DNA of 38,026 nucleotides from Clostridia bacterium (GCA_017623615.1 JAGAOT010000016.1:1-38026); one strand, 5' to 3'; shown: positions 9,780-16,668, counted from the stretch's first letter. Notes: generated by a model from the sequence alone, not told the origin. Made by a program: numbers and translations.

Positions 9780-10052
9780 TTATCTGTTTTTTATCATATT
9801 GATAATGAATAACACCGCATTTTCCGCCGCGATTGCAAGGGTTATGAGCAGAGAATTTCTGAACCATTCGAAATATGCGGCTCTGCTCCAGCCGTCCTCA
9901 CCGCCGAGCAGGCACATAAGCGAGCTTGCGCCCACAATGCCGTCATTCACCTCGGGTATCAGCGAATAAAGGAAGGTCAGCCCGAAATCAACCGTTACAA
10001 AAACGGATATCAGCAGAATTATCAAAGATGCGATTCTTATTGTTTTATTCAT
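9780..10052 (-). CDS. Small two-helix membrane protein, unknown
   Basis: A 90-residue protein from the ATG at 10052, which has AAAGGAG seven bases upstream; an ATG at 10070 overlaps the preceding stop and is less likely. Two hydrophobic stretches are visible: IASLIILLISVFVTVDFGLTF near the N-terminus and LLITLAIAAENAVLFIINMI near the C-terminus, with a short polar, probably external, segment containing GGEDGWSRAAYFEWF. I do not recognise a family. It is the last gene of the run with the acyltransferase and the NimA-like gene. Confidence 0.7.
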   Translation of the reverse strand: MNKTIRIASLIILLISVFVTVDFGLTFLYSLIPEVNDGIVGASSLMCLLGGEDGWSRAAYFEWFRNSLLITLAIAAENAVLFIINMIKNR

Positions 10053-10066
10053 GGCTTTTTCTCCTT

Positions 10067-11074
10067 TCATTTCTTCAAAATCCCCGTCGGATTTGCCGCG
10101 AGGGTCATTATTTTGTCAAAAATTCCGATTGAGGAAACAAACATAACCAAAACCGCAAGGGGGATGCCGAGCAATTCGGGCGTTTCGGGCAGTATTTTTT
10201 CGAAAAGGCTGTTGATGCCGACTTTATAATAAAGTATAAATAAAATTATATAGTGGAATGCGTATATCGGCAGGGTGCGTTTGCCGAGCTTTGCCGCAAC
10301 GCCCAGCGGGGTTTTGCCGGGTGTCAAAACAACAACTGCAAAGCAGATAAGCCCCGAAACGGCGTAAAGCGCAAGGCGCAGAAGAAAGCCGAATTTCCAA
10401 TGATTGCCCAGCGCGGCAAAGGGGTTAAGCCCCGTCACGAGCGGGCGCAGCCAATAAAGCTTTTCGCCAAAAACGAATGCAGCCGTCACCGCCGCGGCAA
10501 GGATAACCGCCGCAGAGCATTTTGCGCTCTTTTTGCGGCAAAACTCCTCGATTTTTGCGGCATCGAGCAGATAGCCGAGATAATAAAACGGATAATAAAC
10601 AATTATTCGCGAGAGCGAAAGAAAGCTGTTGATTTCGCGGTCATAGCCCGCAAGGCAGGCAAGCAGAATGCTGAAAAACAGCACATATTTCGGTGAAAAA
10701 TCCCGAATGGCGATTGTTATAACCGCAAAGGCGAAAAGCGCAAGCATAAACCACGGCAGATGCGGCTCGGTAAAAAGGCTGAACTCAAATTTACCGTAGG
10801 CGCAGGCGTTATACACCGCAAAAATCAGCTTTATCACGATATAAAGCGAAAGATAGCCGAAAATTTTGTCCTTTCTTTTCTCGTTGACGGTTTTTTTGGA
10901 GAAAAGACCCGAAACAAAAATAAACAGCGGCATGTGGAAGGTATAGATTAGCAGATAAAGATTTCGCATGCCCTGTGATTCCTTGGTGTAAAAATCGGCA
11001 ACATGACCGAGCACAACAAGAAAAATCAAAAAGCATTTCAGAATATCCCATTTTTGAAGTCTGGTTGCAGGCAA
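10067..11074 (-). CDS. Acyltransferase family 3 membrane protein (fucose 4-O-acetylase-like)
   Basis: A 335-residue integral membrane protein with about ten hydrophobic segments. The N-terminus WDILKCFLIFLVVLGHVADF carries the catalytic His motif of acyltransferase-3 proteins, followed by YTFHMPLFIFVSGLFSKK, typical of the COG3594 fucose 4-O-acetylase-like branch. Such proteins move acetyl or other acyl groups onto surface sugars or peptidoglycan. Translation probably begins at TTG 11074, which has AGGAGG seven bases upstream; no ATG fits. The ribosome binding site lies directly after the stop of the NimA-like gene (11092), so the two are co-transcribed. The acceptor is unknown; O-acetylation of a cell-surface glycan is the simplest guess. 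Confidence 0.85.
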   Translation of the reverse strand: MPATRLQKWDILKCFLIFLVVLGHVADFYTKESQGMRNLYLLIYTFHMPLFIFVSGLFSKKTVNEKRKDKIFGYLSLYIVIKLIFAVYNACAYGKFEFSLFTEPHLPWFMLALFAFAVITIAIRDFSPKYVLFFSILLACLAGYDREINSFLSLSRIIVYYPFYYLGYLLDAAKIEEFCRKKSAKCSAAVILAAAVTAAFVFGEKLYWLRPLVTGLNPFAALGNHWKFGFLLRLALYAVSGLICFAVVVLTPGKTPLGVAAKLGKRTLPIYAFHYIILFILYYKVGINSLFEKILPETPELLGIPLAVLVMFVSSIGIFDKIMTLAANPTGILKK

Positions 11075-11091
11075 TCAAAAGCCTCCTATTT

Positions 11092-11583
11092 TCATTTTTT
11101 GGGCATCGGGCGGCGTTTCGCCGTGTATTTGATAACATCAATGCGGATAACGCTGACGATTTCCGCCATTTTATCCTCAAAATCAAAGTCCTTGCCCGTC
11201 TGCGTTTTCATCAAAACGGAAAGAGCAAGCTTTTTTTCCTCGATATCTTCAACGATTACGGCTTTGCCTCTGCCCATAACGGATTCGTATGTTATGCCGT
11301 AGCGGCAGGCAATATCGCCCTCAAACGGGGTGATTCCGCAGTCCAGCTCGAAGAAAACCTTGGGGTTTGCTCTTATCAAATCGAGCTTGCGGCCTCTGCG
11401 TGCGCCGTGAAGATAAACGGTCAGCTTGCCGTCAACCATGGTGTAGCCGTAATTCATCGGCACAACATAGGGCTCGTCGCCGTCAACCAAACCGAGATGG
11501 AGCACCTTTGCCGTGTCAAGAATGCTTTTGATTTCGTTGATGTCTGTTACTTCCCGCTCTCTGCGGGTCATACCGTTGCTCAT
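11092..11583 (-). CDS. NimA-like pyridoxamine-5'-phosphate-oxidase-family flavoprotein
   Basis: A 163-residue split-barrel protein: VLHLGLVDGDEPYVVPMNYG, then VYLHGARRGRKLDLIRANP, VFFELD and the C-terminal VIRIDVIKYTAKRRP. This matches the NimA-related branch of FMN-binding PNPOx-fold proteins, small reductases of anaerobes, some linked to nitroimidazole reduction; the natural substrate is generally unknown. The ATG at 11583 has AGAGGAC spaced five bases upstream, better than the GTG at 11628, which runs into the ATATCGC repeat at 11619-11638. It is followed tightly by the acyltransferase gene. Resistance should not be assumed from family membership. Confidence 0.85.
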   Translation of the reverse strand: MSNGMTRREREVTDINEIKSILDTAKVLHLGLVDGDEPYVVPMNYGYTMVDGKLTVYLHGARRGRKLDLIRANPKVFFELDCGITPFEGDIACRYGITYESVMGRGKAVIVEDIEEKKLALSVLMKTQTGKDFDFEDKMAEIVSVIRIDVIKYTAKRRPMPKK

Positions 11584-11618
11584 AAGAAGTCCTCTTTTCT
11601 GTTTAATAAATCTCGTTA

Positions 11619-11638
11619 CCGCGCACATATCGCAAATT
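11619..11638. repeat. 20-bp direct repeat, left copy, beside the four-helix-bundle cassette
   Basis: Twenty bases (beginning CCGCGCAC, containing ATATCGC, ending AAATT) are repeated exactly at 12149-12168 within the array. The pair flanks the four-helix-bundle gene and most of its array, 530 bases apart. This copy lies one base beyond the gene's stop and carries the only GCGATAT-type linker found outside the array. Confidence 0.85.
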
Positions 11639-11639
11639 A

Positions 11640-11993
11640 TTATTTGCTGTTATTCTTTGCGGTGGTTACAGAAGCAATCAGCTTTCTTCTTATTACACCG
11701 CATTTGTTTATCAAAGCTTTGTATGTAGCTCCATCAATCGTATTAACCTTAAACAATATTTCCAACCAATATTCTGTTTCATAACATTCTTTAAGCGCGA
11801 TTTCCATTTTATTAATAAAATCTGCTCTGCTTTGGGCATATCTAGCTTCGTGTGAATTGGCACCGATTGAAGAGCAAGAACGAAGCAACTGATTAGTAAA
11901 AACTGAACGCCCTTTAATATTATCACAAACAGCGGTTATTTCAACAATCAGTTCCACCGCCAATTCTTTTATTGACATTGATTTAGTTTCCAT
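11640..11993 (-). CDS. Four-helix bundle protein (23S rRNA IVP/Avd-like), copy 1
   Basis: A 117-residue, all-helical protein with the family core QLLRSCSSIGANSHEARYAQ, then DFINKMEIALKECYETEYWL and a C-terminal RRKLIASV helix. This is the TIGR02436-type four-helix bundle family, first seen in 23S rRNA intervening sequences and related to the Avd accessory protein of diversity-generating retroelements; Avd-type proteins form pentamers and bind nucleic acid, but the function of stand-alone members is unknown. The ATG at 11993 follows AGAAAGGAAACACC. Directly upstream lies an array of eight GCGATAT/ATATCGC linkers and hairpins that reaches the rlmD stop codon. A paralogue at 24696-25046 shares 35 of 47 residues over the central segment and has the same kind of upstream array. 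Confidence 0.92.
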   Translation of the reverse strand: METKSMSIKELAVELIVEITAVCDNIKGRSVFTNQLLRSCSSIGANSHEARYAQSRADFINKMEIALKECYETEYWLEILFKVNTIDGATYKALINKCGVIRRKLIASVTTAKNNSK

Positions 11994-12007
11994 GGTGTTT
12001 CCTTTCT

Positions 12008-12188
12008 GCGATATATTTGCTTTTGCAAATGCGATATAACCTCACTTTGCTCGGTTGCGATATAGGCTCGCTTCGCTCACCTGCGATATGATATAAATTC
12101 TTTAATCTCGTCCCGCAGGGACATATCGCACCGCAGGTATATCGCGTGCCGCGCACATATCGCAAATTCTTTTAAGAATTTATATCGC
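12008..12188. repeat. 4+4 linker-hairpin array upstream of four-helix-bundle copy 1
   Basis: Four GCGATAT linkers (12008, 12031, 12057, 12083) are followed by four inverted ATATCGC linkers (12123, 12139, 12157, 12182). Between them are short palindromes of differing sequence: ATTTGC/GCAAAT (12015-12030), AACC/GGTT (12038-12056), AGG/CCT with an inner GC/GC (12064-12082), GTCCC/GGGAC (12110-12122), ACC/GGT (12130-12138), GTGC/GCAC (12146-12156) and AAATTCTT/AAGAATTT (12164-12181). Linkers of opposite halves are complementary, so the whole array could fold into one long stem bearing side hairpins. It fills the space from the rlmD stop codon, which is inside the last linker, to the ribosome binding site of the four-helix-bundle gene. 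Confidence 0.93.
12149..12168. repeat. 20-bp direct repeat, right copy
   Basis: An exact copy of 11619-11638. It consists of part of the GTGC/GCAC hairpin, the seventh linker and the first bases of the next hairpin, so the repeat outside the gene is one unit of the array. Confidence 0.85.
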
Positions 12189-13547
12189 TGAAACCGTACG
12201 CACTAAAAGTGCGGCGGTTTCACAATGCCCCGTGCGCGGGAAAAGGTCAACGGGAGTTGCTTTTACCGCCGTGTAGCCGAGGTCCTTGAAAATTCCGCAG
12301 TCGCGGGCAAGGGTTGCGGGGTCGCAGGAAACATAAACAATTTTTTCGGGGCACATTTGCGCCGCCGTTTTTATCATGTCGGGGCTGCAGCCCTTTCGGG
12401 GCGGGTCAAGAATAATCACATCGGGTCTAGCTCCCTCGTCTTTGAGCATCTGTGCCGCCTGCGCCGCGTCCGCGCAGATAAAACGCGAGTTTGTTATGCC
12501 GTTTATCTCGGCATTTATCTTTGCATCCTCAACCGCTTCGGGCACTATCTCAACGCCGATAATCTCCTTGGCATTTTTCGCCATGGAAAGCCCGATTGTG
12601 CCCGCTCCGCAGTAAAGGTCCATAACCGTTTCGCTGCCCGTCAAGCCCGCATACTCCGCCGCTTTGTTATAAAGCTTCTCCGCCTGATTGCGGTTAACCT
12701 GATAAAATGACAGCGGTGAAATGCGGAATTTCAGCCCGCAGAGAATATCCGTTATATAGTCGCTGCCCCAAAGAGTGCGGCACTTATCGCCGAGGATAAC
12801 GTTGGTATCCTTGGTATTGATGTTAACAACGATGCTTTTTATCGCTTTTTCTTTTTCAAGCAAAGCGGCAACCAGCTTTTCTTCCGCAGGCAGCTTTTTG
12901 CCGTTGATGACGGCGCAAACCATTATTTCTCCGCTTGCGCTTCCTTTTCTTATATAAACATGGCGCAAAAGCCCGCGGTGAGCCGTTTCGTCATAGACGG
13001 AAACACCGTTTTCTTTGATATATTGCGCAAAAACAGCAAGAATGCCCTCAAATTCTTCGGGCTGCAGGCGGCAGTCGGGGCAATGGACAACGCGGTGGCT
13101 GTGGGGCGAATAAAATCCCGTTTTTATCTCGCCGTTTTCAAATGCAACGGGATACTGCGCCTTGTTGCGGTAGCGGCTGTCGGCCTCCGCGGCAATAATC
13201 GGCTCAAATTCGGGCATAACTCCGCCGATGCGCTTGAAGCATTCGGCAACATGCGCCGCCTTGAGCTTTGACTCTGCTTCATACGTCATATGCAAAAAAA
13301 CGCATCCTCCGCATTTAAGATAAACGGGGCATTCGGGCTCAATTCTGTCTGCAGAGGGGGTTATAACGCTTTCAACCTTTGCAAAGGCATAGCTCTTTTT
13401 GACCTTGAGAATATGCGCGGTTATTTCGTCACCCACCGCCGTTGCGGGCACGAAAATCGCCATGCCGTTATGCCTGCCCACACCGCTTCCGTTAACGGAG
13501 CAGGAATCTATTTTTAAATTAATTCTGTCATTCTTTTTGAGTTCCAC
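12180..13547 (-). CDS. rlmD: 23S rRNA (uracil-C5)-methyltransferase, RlmD/RlmCD-type
   Basis: A 455-residue RNA m5U methyltransferase of the TrmA/RumA family. An N-terminal TRAM domain (about residues 1-60) is followed by iron-sulfur Cys motifs CPVYLKCGGC and HCPDCRLQ. The SAM-binding fold carries VMDLYCGAGTIGLSMA, then IILDPPRKGC and the catalytic YVSCDPATLARDC. Members methylate uridines such as U1939 (and U747 in the dual-specificity Gram-positive RlmCD) of 23S rRNA; which sites are used here cannot be read, and non-rRNA targets occur in the wider family. The start is GTG at 13547 with GGAGG eight bases upstream. The last codons and the TAA come from a GCGATAT linker of the neighbouring array, suggesting the array replaced the original 3' end. 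Confidence 0.92.
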   Translation of the reverse strand: MELKKNDRINLKIDSCSVNGSGVGRHNGMAIFVPATAVGDEITAHILKVKKSYAFAKVESVITPSADRIEPECPVYLKCGGCVFLHMTYEAESKLKAAHVAECFKRIGGVMPEFEPIIAAEADSRYRNKAQYPVAFENGEIKTGFYSPHSHRVVHCPDCRLQPEEFEGILAVFAQYIKENGVSVYDETAHRGLLRHVYIRKGSASGEIMVCAVINGKKLPAEEKLVAALLEKEKAIKSIVVNINTKDTNVILGDKCRTLWGSDYITDILCGLKFRISPLSFYQVNRNQAEKLYNKAAEYAGLTGSETVMDLYCGAGTIGLSMAKNAKEIIGVEIVPEAVEDAKINAEINGITNSRFICADAAQAAQMLKDEGARPDVIILDPPRKGCSPDMIKTAAQMCPEKIVYVSCDPATLARDCGIFKDLGYTAVKATPVDLFPRTGHCETAALLVRTVSAI

Positions 13548-13593
13548 GGGGGCGTCCTCCGAATATCATTTATATGCGTTTGGTTTTAATGCC

Positions 13594-13618
13594 GTAGGGG
13601 CGATTCACGAATCGCCCG
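13594..13618. repeat. GTAGGGG palindrome
   Basis: GTAGGGG with the stem GGGCGATTC-AC-GAATCGCCC, the same core as at 3505. It sits in the divergent gap between rlmD and the DUF4474 gene, upstream of the promoter at 13718. Confidence 0.85.
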
Positions 13619-13717
13619 AACTTAATTTTCATTAAATTATACCACGACTTATCCCGTGTAGTAAATACATTATTTTGTTTCTGTTCCGTTTAAATTTTGT
13701 TAAAATGCAAATAATGC

Positions 13718-13746
13718 TTGATTTTTATACATTTTTTGGGTATAGT
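13718..13746 (+). promoter_or_regulatory. Promoter of the Ig-like/DUF4474 gene
   Basis: TTGATT (13718-13723), exactly 17 bases, then TATAGT (13741-13746), in an AT-rich tract. The start codon follows 29 bases later, preceded by TTTTGGAGGTAAACA. Confidence 0.75.
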
Positions 13747-13775
13747 ATATGGGAATATTTTTTTGGAGGTAAACA

Positions 13776-14936
13776 ATGAAGAGATTTGCAGTTAAACTTA
13801 CGGCAGTATTTTTCGTGCTTCTGTTCGCATGCACAAGCGTTTTTTCCGCAACCGTTTATGCAGTTGACGGCGAAAGCTCCGCTGAAAACGGCGAAGCTGT
13901 TGTAAACCATGCGCTTGTTCTTGAAAGCGACCATCTTTCCGTAACCGAAAGAAAAACCATTCAGATGAAAGCTTCCGTTACCAATGTTGACACCCAGCCG
14001 CAGATTTTCTGGAGCTCATCCGACGAATCCGTTGCAACCGTTGACTCCAACGGCGTTGTTAAGGGTGTGGGCGTAGGCAAGGCTGTTATCATTGCAAAAG
14101 CTTATATTGACGGCGAGACCCTTCGCGGCGAGTTTGCAATCAACGTTGTTGCAAGAAGCAACTTTTTGAGGGACTTCCTCGTTAATCAGCAGGTGCTCAG
14201 CTATCAGTACAGCTACATCGATGACTATTATTACACCAACGACAAGGAAGCATGGCAGTATAACTTCGGCTTCGGCAAAATTTATGACTTCGTTTCCCCT
14301 TATATTCTGCTTGAATATGACTATATCCGAGTTTTCTTCACATACGAGAATAAGGACTGGATGCTCCAGATGTGGAAAGGTCAGTACGGTCTTATTTTCT
14401 ACGGCGGCGAGATTGGCATTTACAACCGCCCCCATTCTGACGACGGCATTAATGAATGGACATTCTTTAACTGCCCCGCAGAAGAAGATTGGCTCAACAT
14501 GGAAATGACCCTCTGGCATGAAGAGCTTAACGGCAACTGGACCCGCGAATTCACCAGAGAATACACAAAATACTGGTGGTGCACAGGCTTCAAAAACGGC
14601 CATCTCCGCCAGGAAGAGCCTGCAGACGAGCTTCGCCTGACCGGCAGAATCACCCTTAAGGATGCTGAAATGACAAAGCTTGTTGTTGACGGCCTTAAGG
14701 AATGCGGCTTCGGCGTGAGCGAAACCAAGGACGGAATCGGTCTTGACCAGATTTATACAGAAGGCAACGATGTTTACTTCTGCTGGCAGAATATCTCCGA
14801 AGCGGAAAGCACAATGGCAATCAAGGTTGGCTTTGGCGCACTCACCACTTTGCAGATGCTCCCCATTCTTCCGTTCATCCTGCCCTTTGTTCAGATGTTT
14901 GCATTGGCAGCATTGCTCGTTTCGGTAATTCTTTAA
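13776..14936 (+). CDS. Secreted Ig-like (BIG2) plus DUF4474 protein
   Basis: A 386-residue protein with a signal peptide (MKRFAVKLTAVFFVLLFACT, likely cleaved after VYA). A bacterial Ig-like domain covers about residues 48-127 (LSVTERKTIQMKASV, then WSSSDESVATVDSNGVVKG with the typical BIG2 ending). A DUF4474 domain follows at about 150-340, recognisable from WMLQMWKGQYGLIFYGGEIGIY, FFNCPAEEDWLNM and KYWWCTGFKNGH. The C-terminus is strongly hydrophobic (LPILPFILPFVQMFALAALLVSVIL), probably a membrane anchor. DUF4474 is common in Firmicutes and has no assigned biochemical function; the tryptophan-rich GQYG motif is its hallmark. It is a single-gene unit with its own promoter and terminator. 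Confidence 0.85.
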   Translation: MKRFAVKLTAVFFVLLFACTSVFSATVYAVDGESSAENGEAVVNHALVLESDHLSVTERKTIQMKASVTNVDTQPQIFWSSSDESVATVDSNGVVKGVGVGKAVIIAKAYIDGETLRGEFAINVVARSNFLRDFLVNQQVLSYQYSYIDDYYYTNDKEAWQYNFGFGKIYDFVSPYILLEYDYIRVFFTYENKDWMLQMWKGQYGLIFYGGEIGIYNRPHSDDGINEWTFFNCPAEEDWLNMEMTLWHEELNGNWTREFTREYTKYWWCTGFKNGHLRQEEPADELRLTGRITLKDAEMTKLVVDGLKECGFGVSETKDGIGLDQIYTEGNDVYFCWQNISEAESTMAIKVGFGALTTLQMLPILPFILPFVQMFALAALLVSVIL

Positions 14937-14953
14937 TTTAATATTTCATCAAG

Positions 14954-14986
14954 GACTGTTTCACTTATGTGAGGCAGTCTTTTTTT
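14954..14986 (+). terminator. Intrinsic terminator of the DUF4474 gene
   Basis: A GACTG...CAGTC stem extended by a GU-containing inner stem around TTCAC-TTAT-GTGAG, followed by a run of seven Ts, 17 bases after the stop codon. Confidence 0.85.
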
Positions 14987-15007
14987 GTTGCAAACCCTAA
15001 AAAACTC

Positions 15008-15036
15008 TTGACAAATTTAAAAATTGCGACTATCAT
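15008..15036 (+). promoter_or_regulatory. Promoter of the SOS lysis cassette
   Basis: A consensus TTGACA (15008-15013), 17-base spacer and TATCAT (15031-15036). The predicted start of transcription falls at the left edge of the LexA-type palindrome, giving a leader of about 95 bases. Confidence 0.8.
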
Positions 15037-15042
15037 AGTAAT

Positions 15043-15068
15043 CATTAACGAACATTTGTTCGTTAATG
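15043..15068 (+). promoter_or_regulatory. Perfect SOS-box (LexA) palindrome
   Basis: Twelve-base arms CATTAACGAACA and TGTTCGTTAATG are separated by TT. The core CGAACATTTGTTCG (15049-15062) fits the Gram-positive LexA/DinR consensus GAACNNNNGTTC and differs at one central base from CGAACATATGTTCG. It covers the transcription start of the five-gene cassette, so LexA binding would repress it and DNA damage should induce it. A phage-type repressor with the same half-sites is the alternative. Confidence 0.82.
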
Positions 15069-15139
15069 AGATACAATTTTCGCCGTTACGGTATAAGTTA
15101 AACGTAAAAGCCAACAAAATTTTAACGGAGGTGACGTCA

Positions 15140-15397
15140 ATGAGTAAAAATTGCTGTCCTTTTGAATCGGAGCTTTCCGTTTCACAAATCAGGCAGCAGG
15201 TCGATTATGCCAGAACAATCTGTTCGGACCTTTTTAGCCTTTATTCTCCCGAAAAGCCCGATATTGAGGCTCTTTTAATCGACTATCAGACAACCCGCAC
15301 CAAGCTTTCGATGATGCTTGATTTCCTTGTTCAGGCAAGGCTTTGGTGCGACGCTGTTTATACGGAAAAGGAGAAGAATGAGAAATTACAGAATTGA
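15140..15397 (+). CDS. Small helical protein, first gene of the lysis cassette, unknown
   Basis: An 85-residue protein starting at ATG 15140 after ACGGAGGTGACGTCA. The longer frame to 14969 runs through the promoter and operator and is not credible. The sequence is mostly helical, with CC near the N-terminus (SKNCCPFESEL), then VSQIRQQVDYARTICSDLFSL and LLIDYQTTRTKLSMMLDFLVQ. I do not recognise a family. Its 3' end overlaps the tail-fibre-like gene by 20 bases, so it belongs to that operon and is the first product made on induction. A regulatory, chaperone-like or tail-associated role is possible; nothing in the sequence decides. Confidence 0.8.
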   Translation: MSKNCCPFESELSVSQIRQQVDYARTICSDLFSLYSPEKPDIEALLIDYQTTRTKLSMMLDFLVQARLWCDAVYTEKEKNEKLQN

Positions 15398-16241
15398 TTT
15401 TAACTTGACAGACCCTTTCCCCGACGGCAGGGTTATCGGCAGAATCGGCGAAAAAAACGCCGCAAGCCTTGTTATCACCCCGCCCGCGGAAATGGCTGAA
15501 AATGAAAATATAACAAACTATGTTGCGGTTTTTGCAACCGCAAGGGGCACGGTTGAAACAGACCCGTATCCCAAATCGGAGCAATTCACCGTTGCCGTTA
15601 CCGAACTGCTTTCCGTGGGTTATTCAATGGCAGTTCAGCTTGAGGGGCGCGACGACGGCGATAATCTGATTGTTAAAACTCCGCTTGTCCACGGCTTATC
15701 CTTTGAGGCATCCGCCGTGCGCTGCGGCTGCGGCATTGCGGGCGGATATCCGCAGAACACCGCACTCCCCTCGCATTATCACCGCAATCTTGCCGTTCTC
15801 AACAAGCTCGGCGAAGCGGAGAATTCGCTCACATACAACGGCAAGCCAATCGGCGCGCAAAGCTTCAAAACTGTTGAGCTTAATTATGGCAAAGGCGATT
15901 TTGATGCGATGATTGACAGCTGTGATACCAACAGCTTTTCGATTTTCGTTTATGGTAACCTTGTTCCCGAAAACGCCGAAATTCTGAGCATTGAATTAAA
16001 AGCGCTTGAAAACCGCGTCGAATCCGACTGGATAGACCTGCGCGACATGTATATGCATGACCTGATTTCGCCCTATCTGCTTCTCGGTTACAGGGCGCGC
16101 CCCGTTGAGGGATTTATGGGCTTATGCATTTCAACGGTGCACTTTTGGGACAGAACTCCCAACAAATTCTATGACTATGTTTCCGCGTCACTTTTAACCG
16201 CGCTGCGCGTTACTTATATCGACGAAAGCGGGGCGGAATAA
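15378..16241 (+). CDS. Phage tail-fibre/baseplate-upper-like protein
   Basis: A 287-residue protein from ATG 15378 (GGAAAAGGAGAAGA directly upstream). The N-terminal ~110 residues form a beta-rich domain ending VGYSMAVQLEGRDDGDNLIV, reminiscent of BppU-type baseplate N-domains. Then comes HYHRNLAVLNKLGEAENSLTY followed by NGKPI (about residues 137-165), the H-x-NxxVLxKL...LxYNGKPI linker very common in tail fibres of phages of Firmicutes. The rest (VELNYGKGDFDAMIDSCDTN onward) is not recognised and could be the receptor-binding tip. Its stop overlaps the next start (TAATG). In phages such genes sit immediately before holin and endolysin, exactly as here, but the other structural genes are missing. 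Confidence 0.75.
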   Translation: MRNYRIDFNLTDPFPDGRVIGRIGEKNAASLVITPPAEMAENENITNYVAVFATARGTVETDPYPKSEQFTVAVTELLSVGYSMAVQLEGRDDGDNLIVKTPLVHGLSFEASAVRCGCGIAGGYPQNTALPSHYHRNLAVLNKLGEAENSLTYNGKPIGAQSFKTVELNYGKGDFDAMIDSCDTNSFSIFVYGNLVPENAEILSIELKALENRVESDWIDLRDMYMHDLISPYLLLGYRARPVEGFMGLCISTVHFWDRTPNKFYDYVSASLLTALRVTYIDESGAE

Positions 16242-16453
16242 TGGAAACCGAGGTTGTTGTTTCGCTCATTACATTATGTGGCTCTGCCCTGGGCACCTTT
16301 GCGGGCATTGCCGTTAACTCAAAGCTGACGAGCTACCGCCTTGAACAGCTTGAAAAAAAGGTGGACAAGCACAACAGCGTTATTGAGCGCACGGGTAAGC
16401 TTGAAGAGCGCATAGGTGCGATTGACTACAGGCTCCGAGAGCTGGAAAAATGA
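16241..16453 (+). CDS. XhlA-like membrane-anchored coiled-coil protein
   Basis: A 70-residue protein: an N-terminal membrane segment (VVVSLITLCGSALGTFAGIAV) and then a charged coiled coil (YRLEQLEKKVDKHNSVIERT, KLEERIGAIDYRLRELEK). The YRLEQLEKKVDKHN...RTxKLEER pattern is characteristic of a small phage protein encoded next to holins in phages of Firmicutes, related in layout to haemolysin XhlA. It likely assists membrane lesion formation. Start ATG 16241 overlaps the preceding TAA by one base; the next gene begins 12 bases after its stop. Confidence 0.8.
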   Translation: METEVVVSLITLCGSALGTFAGIAVNSKLTSYRLEQLEKKVDKHNSVIERTGKLEERIGAIDYRLRELEK

Positions 16454-16465
16454 AAGGAGAATTCT

Positions 16466-16666
16466 ATGGAAATTAACTGGAAACAGAAGCTTACAAGCAG
16501 AAAATTCTGGGCGGCGGTTGTGGGATTTGTTACCCCTATCATGCTTGCCTTCGGCGTTTCGGAAAGCGTAACCGCGCAGGTTACCGCAATAATCACATCG
16601 GGTGCGGCGGTTGTTGCCTATATCATAGGCGAGGGCTTTGTTGATGCCTGCGGAAGGGAGGACTGA
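16466..16666 (+). CDS. Phage holin-like protein
   Basis: A 66-residue protein starting MEINWKQKLTSRKFWAAVVG, close in form to the small holins of phages of Firmicutes (phi-LC3-like NWKxRxKxxxFW motif). Two membrane segments follow (WAAVVGFVTPIMLAFGV and ITSGAAVVAYIIGEGF) and a charged tail (DACGRED). Holins oligomerise in the membrane to release or trigger the endolysin. The ribosome binding site is AAAGGAGAATTCT. It directly precedes the endolysin, as in phage lysis modules. Confidence 0.85.
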   Translation: MEINWKQKLTSRKFWAAVVGFVTPIMLAFGVSESVTAQVTAIITSGAAVVAYIIGEGFVDACGRED

Positions 16667-16668
16667 CT

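Noticed and set aside
9613-9867. 84-codon minus-strand frame after the small membrane protein
   Set aside because: Made largely of the GTAGGGG and CCTCCC repeats plus out-of-frame sequence of the membrane protein gene.
11983-12165. Minus-strand frame of 60 codons across the first array, reading segments such as AGERSEPISQPS
   Set aside because: It is a translation of the linker-hairpin array itself, overlaps the ribosome binding site and start of the four-helix-bundle gene, and has no ribosome binding site of its own.
12008-12188. CRISPR array
   Set aside because: The repeated linker is only 7 bases, it inverts halfway, the intervening segments are 9-33 bases and themselves palindromic, and no cas genes are present.
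14016-14603. 195-codon minus-strand frame within the DUF4474 gene
   Set aside because: Antisense shadow; the plus strand has signal peptide, domains, promoter and terminator.
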